Assembly: GCA_965112735.1 (NCBI GenBank)
Contig: OZ218957.1
Location: 3,596,001 to 3,660,000 of the forward strand
Origin: Phaeosaccion multiseriatum
Taxonomy: Eukaryota > Ochrophyta, other classes
Reading direction: 5' to 3'
Length of the DNA: 64,000 nucleotides
Shown: positions 55,732-64,000 of the stretch, in pieces
Layout of the letters: each line of letters opens with the position of its first letter
Numbering within the stretch: the stretch's first letter is position 1
Notes under the pieces: model-generated
What the model was told of the DNA's origin: nothing
What the model saw: only the letters and a program-made list of their open reading frames with translations
Databases searched by the model: none
Position numbers and translations under genes: made by a program

Positions 55732-55811
55732 CCAGTCTCACTCCTTCATTTCTTCATTCGTTCGTTCATCCGTTCCTTGCTTGTTTGGGCATATGATGTC
55801 CTGTTCTGACC

Positions 55812-56160
55812 CACCCCTCCCTCCCTCCCTCCCTCCCTCCCTCCCTCCCTCCCTCCCTCCCTCCCTCCCTCCCTCCCTCCCTCCCTCTCTCCCTCCCTCC
55901 CTCCCTCCCTCCCTCCCTCCCTCCCTCCCTCCCTCCCTCCCTCCCTCCCTCCCTCCCTCCCTCCCTCCCTCCCTCCCTCCCTCCCTCCCTCCCTCCCTCC
56001 CTCCCTCCCTCCCTCCCTCCCTCCCTCCCTCCCTCCCTCCCTCCCTCCCTCCCTCCCTCCCTCCCTCCCTCCCTCCCTCCCTCCCTCCCTCCCTCCCTCC
56101 CTCCCTCCCTCCCTCCCTCTCTCCCTCCCTCCCTCCCTCCCTCCCTCCCTCCCTCCCTCC
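55812..56160. repeat. (CCCT)n microsatellite
   Basis: About 350 bp of CCCT units with two CTCT interruptions (near 55887 and 56120). Confidence 0.98.
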
Positions 56161-57037
56161 AGCCACCTTGCGCCGCTGTCCTAATCGTGTAGCTCTCTCG
56201 CCCCCTCCTCCTGTCAGTCCACCTTATCTAAACAAGTCAGCCTCTTAGAGGAGGCCATGAGAGACCGCTAGGCTCTTCACAAAGTCCCTGACCTCCTCAT
56301 CGGTCTGCGCTCCCTTTGTGATTTGAACCTCCTCGGCCGATACCCGGTACATCCGGTACTTGAATCCCCCTGTGGGCCACTTAGCTTCCGATCGGGGGTT
56401 GGCCGTGAGTGTCGTGCCGATAAGGTCCTCGGAGTGTCGGAAATAGATCCGGCTGCGCGGCCCATGTACGGGAAGCCAAATCATGTCCTTCTCCTTCGGG
56501 AAACCCTCCGTACCAACCACCCCCCCAAAGAAGCGATGGGTATCGTCGATCTGCAGCTTGCCGTGGATCCCCGCCCACAGGCCACCAGGGACACTCGTAG
56601 CGAAGATGCTGTATCCTGGACAAACTTTGGGAAGTGGGAGCTGCAGATCGACGATACCCATCGCTTCTTTGGGGGGGTGGTTGGTACGGAGGGTTTCCCG
56701 AAGGAGAAGGACATGATTTGGCTTCCCGTACATGGGCCGCGCAGCCGGATCTATTTCCGATACTCCAAGGACCTTATCGGCACGACACTCACGGCCAACC
56801 CCCGATCGGAAGCTAAGTGGCCCACAGGGGGATTCAAGTACCGGATGTACCGGGTATCGGCCGAGGAGGTTCAAATCACAAAGGGAGCGCAGACCGATGA
56901 GGAGGTCAGGGACTTTGTGAAGAGCCTAGCGGTCTCTCATGGCCTCCTCTAAGAGGCTGACTTGTTTAGATAAGGTGGACTGACAGGAGGAGGGGGCGAG
57001 AGAGCTGCACGATTTACGACAGCGGCGCAAGGTGGCT
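56160..57037. repeat. Large palindrome, arms about 400 bp
   Basis: Left arm about 56160-56558, right arm about 56638-57037, spacer about 80 bp. The arms are nearly identical; differences include CGGAAATAG/CGATACTCC-type changes near 56445 and 56760, and CTAATCGTG against AAATCGTG at the outer ends. The outer end of the left arm abuts the (CCCT)n tract. Confidence 0.93.
56638..56952 (+). pseudogene. C-terminal protein fragment duplicated on both arms of the palindrome
   Basis: The right arm reads, on plus, ELQIDDTHRFFGGVVGTEGF, PKEKDMIWLPVHGPRSRIYF, SKDLIGTTLTANPRSEAKWP, KYRMYRVSAEEVQITKGAQT, and ends FVKSLAVSHGLL and stop. The left arm encodes the same on minus (stop at 56245), with a longer N-terminal piece through the spacer (GYSIFATSVPGGLWAGIHGK). 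The composition is that of a real protein, but I do not recognise it and no start exon is evident. Confidence 0.5.
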
Positions 57038-57695
57038 GGAGGCGGCTCGAGGGGAGTATGGGGCAGGAGGGGGGGAGGAGGCAGTGGTAGTGTGGGACGA
57101 CAGCGGAAGGAGAGGAACGGACACAGAAAGAGGCGGAGGGGGAGATGGGCCTCACAGAAGTTCATCTCCTTATGCATTGTCCTTACGCAGTGTTGTGTTG
57201 TGATGGTTGATAGTAGGGACTTTTCTAGGGACTGGATTTTGCTTTGTATATTGGAGGGCGTGACGTGACATAGATAGATGGGTATAGGGGTCTCTGGTCA
57301 AGAGTGGATGGACGGTGGCAGTGCGCTAGCTATCCTGACTCTACACTTACACTTGAACGGTGGGTGGGGGGTGGGTAGCGAAGGGGCATGGGAAACCACT
57401 CTCTTCCCTCCGGTTCATGATATGATACTGAATAATGCAAGTCTTAAGAGCAGAATGAAAGTATAAACGTTCTTGTGCAAGTCTCGTGTATACGTCTGAC
57501 ACCGTCTTCCAGCCATCTCATACCAGGCCCCGCTCCATCAAGTAGGAGGTAGGGTGAAAGGGGGAGAGAAGCCCCTGCTGTCGTCGTCGTGCCCCCAAAC
57601 ACCTTCCTATTCTGCACTGCTCATCGCAACACTCGTGCTCCCTCCCGTCCACAAAGAGCACCCTAGCAGAGCTCTATACCTCCCTCCCTCCCTCC
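57038..57695. other. Spacer before the satellite
   Basis: No gene seen. An AT-richer stretch at about 57180-57470 is unusual for the window but contains no convincing exon. Confidence 0.45.
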
Positions 57696-57699
57696 CTCC

Positions 57700-60600
57700 C
57701 TGCGTGGCCCATCTGGCCTGATATCGACACGGGAGGGTTGAACTGTGCTGTCTCTGGGCCGATGGGGATAAAATGGTCCCGCCATGGTCGCAATGAGTGT
57801 GCTGAGCGTCTCTGGTGTGCCCGGTACGGTGTTCTGTGTGGTTGGACAGGCCCATCTGTGGGCCCCGGGGGGTCATCTGGCGCCTGATTTCGACACGGGA
57901 GGGTTGAACAATGGCTTCCATGGGCCGGTGGGGTTGAAATGGTCCCACCATGGTCGCAATGAGTCTGTGCGGGGTCTATGGCGCGCTCGGCGGGGTTGAA
58001 CATGGGCCTCTGTGGGGTTGAACAGGCCCATCTGTGGCCCCCGGTGGGCAATCTGGGCCTGATCTCGGCACGGGAGGGTTGAACAATCGCTTCCATAGGC
58101 CGGTGGGGTTGAAATGGTCCCACCATGGTCGCAATGAGTCTGCGCGGCGTCTATGGGGTGCTCGGCGGGGTTGAACATGGGCCTCTGTGGGGTTGAACAG
58201 GCCCATCTGTGGGCTACCCCGGTGGGCAATCTGGGCCTGATTTCGGTACGGGAGGGTTGAACAATCGCTTCCATGGGCCGGTGGGGTCGAAATGGTCCCA
58301 CCATGGTCGCAATGAGTCTGCTTTTCATCTATGGTGTGCTCGGCGGGGTTGAACATGGGCCTCTGTGGGGTTGAACAGGCCCATCTGTGGCCCCCGGTGG
58401 GCAATCTGGGCCTGATTTCGGCACGGGAGGGTTGAACAATGCCTTCTGTGGGCCGGAGGGGTTGAAACGTTCCCAGCATGATTGGAATGGGTCTGCGATG
58501 CGTCTATGGTGCGCTCGGCGGGGTTGAACATGGGCCTCTGTGGGGTTGAACAGGCCCATCTGTGGCCCCCGGTGGGCAATCTGGGCCTGATTTCGGCACG
58601 GGAGGGTTGAACAATGCCTTCTGTGGGCCGGAGGGGTTGAAACGTTCCCACCATGATTGGAATGGGGCTGCGATGCGTCTATGGTGCGCTCGGCGGGGTT
58701 GAACATGGGCCTCTGTGGGGTTGAACAGGCCCATCTGCTGCCCCCCGTGGGCAATCTGGGCCTGATTTCGACACGGGAGGGTTAAACAATCGCTTCCATG
58801 GACCGGTGGGGTTGAAGTGGTCCACCATGGTCGAAATGAGTCTGCGATGCGTCTATGGCGTGCTCGGCGGGGTTGAACATGGGCCTCTGTGGGGTTGAAC
58901 AGGCCCATCTGTGGACGCCGGTGGGCAATCTGGGCCTGATTTCGGCACGGGAGGGTTGAACAATCGCTTCCATGGGCCGGTGGGGTTGAAATGGTCCCAC
59001 CATGGTCGCAATGGGTCTGCGCGTCGTCTACGGTGTGCTCGGCGGGGTTGAACATGGGCCTCTGTGGGGTTGAACAGGCCCATCTGTGGCCCCCGGTGGG
59101 CAATCTGGGCCTGATTTCGACACGGCAGGGTTGAACAATGCCTTGTGTGGGCCGGTGGGGTTAAAATGGTCCCACTATGGTCGCAATGAGTCTGCGCGGC
59201 GTCTATGGTGCGCTCGGCGGGGTTGAACATGGGCCTCTGTGGGGTTGAACAGGCCCATCTGTGGAGCCGCCCCCGGTGGGCAATCTGGGCCTGATTTCGG
59301 CACGGCAGGGTTGAACAATGCCTTGTGTGGGCCGGTGGGGTTGAAATGGTCCCACCATGGTCGCAATGAGTCAGCGCAGCGTCTATGGTGCGCTCGGCGG
59401 GGTTGAACATGGGCCTCTGTGGGGTTGAACAGGCCCATCTGGGGAGCCGCGCCCGGTGGGCAATCTGGGCCTGATTTCGGCACGGGAGGGTTGAACAATG
59501 CCTTCCATGGGCCGGTGGGGTTGAAGTGGTCCCACCATGGTCGCCATGAGTCTGCGATACGTCTATGGTGCGCTCGGCGGGGTTGAACATGGGCCTCTGT
59601 GGGGTTGAACAGGCCCATCTGTGGCCCCCGGTGGGCAATCTGGGCCTGGTTTCGGCACGGGAGGGTTGAACAATGCCTTGTGTGGGCCGGTGGGGTTGAA
59701 GTGGTCCCACCATGGTCGCAATGAGTCTGCGATACGTCTATGGTGTGATCGGCGGGGTTGAACATGGGCCTCTGTGGGGTTGAACAGGCCCATCTGTGGC
59801 CACCGGTGGGCAATCTGGGCCTGATTTCGGCACGGGAGGGTTGAACAATGCCTTCCATGGGCCGGTGGGGTTGAAGTGGTCCCACCATGGTCGCAATGAG
59901 TCTGCGATACGTCTATGGTGCGCTCGGCGGGGTTGAACATGGGCCTCTGTGGGGTTGAACAGGCCCATCTGTGGCCCCCGGTGGGCAATCTGGGCCTGGT
60001 TTCGGCACGGGAGGGTTGAACAATGCCTTGTGTGGGCCGGTGGGGTTGAAGCGGTCCCACCATGGTCGCAATGAGTCTGCGATACGTCTATGGTGTGCTC
60101 GGCGGGGTTGAACATGGGCCTCTGTGGGGTTGAACAGGCCCATCTGTGGCCACCGGTGGGCAATCTGGGCCTGATTTCGGCACGGGAGGGTTGAACAATC
60201 GCTTCCATGGCCGGTGGGGTTGAAGTGGTCCCACCATGGTCGCAATGAGTCTGCGATACGTCTATGGTGTGCTCGGCGGCGTTGAACATGGGCCTCTGTG
60301 GGGTTGAACAGGCCCATCTGTGGCCCCCGGTGGGCAATCTGGGCCTGATTTCGGCACGGCAGGGTTGAACAATGCCTTCCATGGGCCGATGGGGTTGAAG
60401 CGGTCCCACCATGGTCGCAATGAGTCTGCGCGGCGTCTATGGTGCGCTCGGCGGGGTTGAACATGGGCCTCTGTGGGGTTGAACAGGCCCATCTGTGGAC
60501 CCCGGTGGGCAACCTGGGCCTGATTTCGGCACGGGAGGGTTGAACAATCGCTTCCATGGGCCGGTGGGGTTGAAGCGGTCCCACCATGGTCGCAATGAGT

Positions 60601-61787
60601 CTACGCGGGGTCTATGGCGCGCTCTGCGGGGTTGAACATGGGCCTCTGTGGGGTTGAACAGGCCCATCTGTGGACCCCGGTGGGCAATCTGGGCCTGATT
60701 TCGGCACGGGAGGGTTGAACAATCGCTTCCATGGGCCGGTGGGGTTGAAGCGGTCCCACCATGGTCGCAATGAGTCTGCGCGGCGTCTATGGTGCGCTCG
60801 GCGGGGTTGAACATGGGCCTCTGTGGGGTTGAACAGGCCCATCTGTGGACCCCGGTGGGCAACCTGGGCCTGATTTCGGCACGGGAGGGTTGAACAATCG
60901 CTTCCATGGGCCGGTGGGGTTGAAGCGGTCCCACCATGGTCGCAATGAGTCTACGCGGGGTCTATGGCGCGCTCTGCGGGGTTGAACATGGGCCTCTGTG
61001 GGGTTGAACAGGCCCATCTGTGGACCCCGGTGGGCAATCTGGGCCTGATTTCGGCACGGGAGGGTTGAACAATCGCTTCCATGGGCCGATGGGGTTGAAA
61101 AGGTCCCACCATGGTCGCAATGAGTCTGCGCGGCGTCTATGGCGTGCTCGGCGGGGTTGAACATGGGCCTCTGTGGGGTTGAACAGGCCCATCTGCGGCC
61201 CCCCGTGGGCAATCTGGGCCTGATTTCGACACGGAAGGGTTGAACAATCGCTTCCATGGACCGGTGGGGTTGAAGTGGTCCCACCATGGTCGCAACGAGT
61301 CTACGAGGGGTCTATGGTGCGCTCGGCGGGGTTGAACATGGGCCTCTGTGGGGTTGAACAGGCCCATCTGTGGAGCCGCCCCCGGTGGGCAATCTGGGCC
61401 TGATTTCGGCACGGGAGGGTTGAACAATGCCTTCCATGGGCCGGTGGGGTTGAAGTGGTCCCACCACGGTCGCAATGAGTCTGCGATACGTCTATGGTGC
61501 GCTCGGCGGGGTTGAACATCGGCCTCTGTGGGGTTGAACAGGCCCATCTGCGGCCCCCCGTGGGCAATCTGGGCCTGATTTCGACACGGGAGGGTTGAAC
61601 AACCGCTTCTATGGGCCGGTGGGGATGAATGGGACCCACCACGGCCGCAATGAGTCTGCGCGGCGTCTATGGTGTGCTCGGCGGGGTTGAACATGGGCCT
61701 CTGTGGGGTTGAACAGGCCCATCTGTGGGCTCCCCCGGTGGGCAATCTGGGCCTGATTTCGACACGGAAGGGTTGAACAACCGCTTC
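57700..61787. repeat. 175-bp satellite array, about 23 copies
   Basis: The core GGGTTGAACATGGGCCTCTG recurs near 57995, 58170, 58347, 58520 and then about every 175 bp to 61685. Some units carry a 6-bp insertion near the CCGGTGGGCAATCTGGGCC segment. The first one or two units (57700-57950) are degenerate; the internal units are very similar. Each unit contains ATGGGCCT...AGGCCCAT, an 8-bp stem with a 14-bp loop. The long minus-strand ORFs (up to 304 residues) come from the lack of stops in the unit. The array stops abruptly at the 42-bp array. Confidence 0.97.
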
Positions 61788-63218
61788 TATGAGAACCACT
61801 TCGTCCGAGGCCTCAGGACTCGAGAACCACTTGAGAACCACTTCGTCCGAGGCCTCAGGACGCGAGAACCAGTGGAGAACCACTTCGTCCGAGGCCTCAG
61901 GACTCGAGAACCACTTGAGAACCACTTCGTCCGAGGCCTCAGGACTCGAGAACCAGTGGAGAACCACTTCGTCCGAGGCCTCAGGACTCGAGAACCAGTT
62001 GAGAACCACTTCGTCCGAGGCCTCAGGACGCGAGAACCAGTGGAGAACCACTTCTCCGCGGCCTCAGGACGCGAGAACCAGTGGAGAACCACTTCGTCCG
62101 AGGCCTCAGGACTCGAGAACCACTTGAGAACCACTTCGTCCGCGGCCTCAGGACGCGAGAACCAGTGGAGAACCACTTCGTCCGAGGCCTCAGGACCCGA
62201 GAACCACTTGAGAACCACTTCGTCCGAGGCCTCAGGACTCGAGAACCACTTGAGAACCACTTCGTCCGAGGCCTCAGGACGCGAGAACCAGTGGAGAACC
62301 ACTTCGTCCGAGGCCTCAGGACTCGAGAACCACTTGAGAACCACTTCGTCCGAGGCCTCAGGACTCGAGAACCAGTGGAGAACCACTTCGTCCGAGGCCT
62401 CAGGACTCGAGAACCAGTGGAGAACCACTTCGTCCGAAGCCTCAGGACTCGAGAACCACTTGAGAACCACTTCGTCCGAGGCCTCAGGACTCGAGAACCA
62501 GTGGAGAACCACTTCGTCCGAGGCCTCAGGACTCGAGAACCAGTGGAGAACCACTTCGTCCGCGGCCTCAGGACTCGAGAACCACTTGAGAACCACTTCG
62601 TCCGAGGCCTCAGGACTCGAGAACCAGTGGAGAACCACTTCGTCCGAGGCCTCAGGACTCGAGAACCAGTTGAAAACCACTTCGGCCGAGGCCTCAGGAC
62701 GCGAGAACCAGTGGAGAACCACTTCTCCGCGGCCTCAGGACTCGAGAACCAGTGGAGAACCACTTCGTCCGAGGCCTCAGGACTCGAGAACCAGTGGAGA
62801 ACCACTTCGTCCGAGGCCTCAGGACTCGAGAACCACTTGAGGACCACTTCGTCCGAGGCCTCAGGACTCGAGAACCAGTGGAGAACCACTTCGTCCGAGG
62901 CCTCAGGACTCGAGAACCACTTGAGAACCACTTCGTCCGAGGCCTCAGGACTCGAGAACCAGTGGAGAACCACTTCGTCCGAGGCCTCAGGACTCGAGAA
63001 CCAGTGGAGAACCACTTCGTCCGAGGCCTCAGGACTCGAGAACCAGTGGAGAACCACTTCGTCCGAAGCCTCAGGACTCGAGAACCACTTGAGAAGCACT
63101 TCGTCCGAGGCCTCAGGACTCGAGAACCAGTGGAGAACCACTTCGTCCGAGGCCTCAGGACGCGAGAACCAGTGGAGAACCACTTCGTCCGAGGCCTCAG
63201 GACTCGAGAACCAGTGGA
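61788..63218. repeat. 42-bp tandem array, about 34 copies
   Basis: The unit contains GAGAACCACTTCGTCCGAGG, then CCTCAGGACTCGAGAACCAG or its CACTTGAG variant. Two versions (ending CAGTG or CACTT) are interspersed. It has XhoI-like CTCGAG and AGGCCT palindromes. Because 42 is a multiple of three and the unit lacks stops in several frames, overlapping ORFs of about 400 residues exist on both strands; they are not convincing genes. Confidence 0.97.
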
Positions 63219-64000
63219 GTGTAAAACGACGTACGCACGACCGACATGCGCTGTCGCCTACAGATAGGATAGAACTAGACACACGGACAAGGTAACAGCA
63301 ACCCCAAAGCCAGCCTAGCAGCCAGCCTTGCCTCTATTAACTTATCGCATGCTAGTCCTAAACGACCACCTTCGCACATAGGATAGTGAGAGCCACGCCA
63401 CCCGTTCTCACTGTATCTGCCTGGGCCTGGGCCATTGACTTATGGCCCATCTCATCTGAGGCCTTCCAACATCCCCAATGCCTATCCCGGGGCCTTCCAA
63501 CATCCCCAATAGCTATCCGCCACTTCCAACATCCCCTTGACAAGACTGTTGCGTGTCCCCACGCAACACAAGCGGATTCGCCTACTGAAGCTCGACTGTC
63601 GCACAAGCCTCCATGCTGCTTCCAAAAAAAGAAAACGGATGAGCATTATGCAACACTCACCCAGATGTGTGCGACCGCTCCTCCCACACACACCCCCTGT
63701 ATTGATGAGAAAATCCCACGACTCAAACTCACCCACACAGGCTCACGGATGAGAAGATCCCACGACTCAAACTCACCCGCGCCATATCTTTCTCCACTCC
63801 TACTCGCCACCAGCGTTGCCAAAGCCTCGTTGCGCACCACTAATGCTGACTGCTAAAGTGTTTACTGGTGTGCCTACAAGGCACCCAGACAGTCCCTAAA
63901 GCAGCCTTGCGAGTATCCTTCTCTGTCTCCCACCAAGCTCCGTGCAACAACAACATCCGTGCTGCTGCCGCACTCGAAAGCCGTGCCCGCTGTAAGACAC
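63219..64000. other. Right end of the window, no gene assigned
   Basis: Contains three partial copies of CCTTCCAACATCCCCAAT (63459-63535) and a direct repeat around GATCCCACGACTCAAACTCACC (63712-63777, quoted part about 20 bp). A plus-strand frame of 156 residues (63386-63856) spans these but has no recognisable domain. Confidence 0.5.

Noticed and set aside
58853-62051. Proline/histidine-rich repeat proteins on the minus strand of the satellite
   Set aside because: The ORFs follow from a stop-free 175-bp unit whose frame shifts each copy, so no constant protein repeat is encoded, and there are no splice or start signals.
61725-63295. Repeat proteins of about 400 residues in the 42-bp array
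   Set aside because: Overlapping ORFs exist in several frames on both strands, which is expected of a stop-free 42-bp unit. No codon preference or flanking exons support one of them.
1-64000. tRNA, rRNA or bacterial-type operons
   Set aside because: No cloverleaf or rRNA-like sequence was noticed by eye, and the gene structure is clearly eukaryotic. A tRNA scan would be needed to be certain.

Overview
The window looks like nuclear DNA of a protist alga with a complex, red-lineage plastid. It is G+C-rich and dense in microsatellites. Genes have many short GT-AG introns; at least one intron is GC-AG. Four proteins (a cysteine synthase, two FAS1 proteins and an unknown 403-residue protein) begin with a signal peptide followed at once by a Phe-headed transit-like segment (ASA-FVLP, TTA-FTGF, ADA-FVHAP). 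This is the ASAF-type bipartite plastid presequence known from ochrophytes, cryptophytes, haptophytes and chromerids. I cannot name the species.

Layout. 1-3254: 3' part of a Cys-rich gene with tandemly duplicated phase-1 exons. 4582-5446: 5' part only of a plastid cysteine synthase. 5833-14763: kinesin-14 (25 exons). 15241-17132: phosducin-like protein. 18233-19932 (minus): lysine-rich protein with an N-terminal signal. 20182-26672: GBA2-type glucosylceramidase. 26925-29068 (minus): unknown plastid protein. 29164-30662: small Cys-rich protein. 32799-34076 (minus): Mss51-like protein. 34438-40230: fused pseudouridine-5'-phosphate glycosidase and PfkB pseudouridine kinase. 40689-44730: a divergent pair of almost identical FAS1 genes flanking an intronless minus-strand gene. 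For most multi-exon genes the exon phases add up exactly, so those models are well supported.

From about 45 kb the window is rearranged. A 1.3 kb segment occurs twice (45.03-46.32 and 52.61-53.93 kb), each copy ending in a long (TCC)n tract. A MYB-like gene keeps only part of its DNA-binding repeat. Four inverted duplications lie within 8 kb, centred near 49.76, 50.98, 53.37 and 56.60 kb; one contains a NOT4-type CCCH finger fragment. From 57.7 kb on there is a 175-bp satellite array (about 23 copies) that abuts a 42-bp array (about 34 copies), then unassigned sequence.

The genes do not form one pathway. They cover plastid sulfur assimilation, microtubule transport, chaperone or G-protein modulation, sphingolipid turnover, pseudouridine salvage and a mitochondrial factor. 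Divergent pairs with short shared 5' regions recur (29.07/29.16, 19.93/20.18 and 34.08/34.44 kb). Two short motifs, GCAGTTGGTGATACAGCAG and GGGATGGCAGTGGATGG, are scattered through introns, exons and spacers on both strands.
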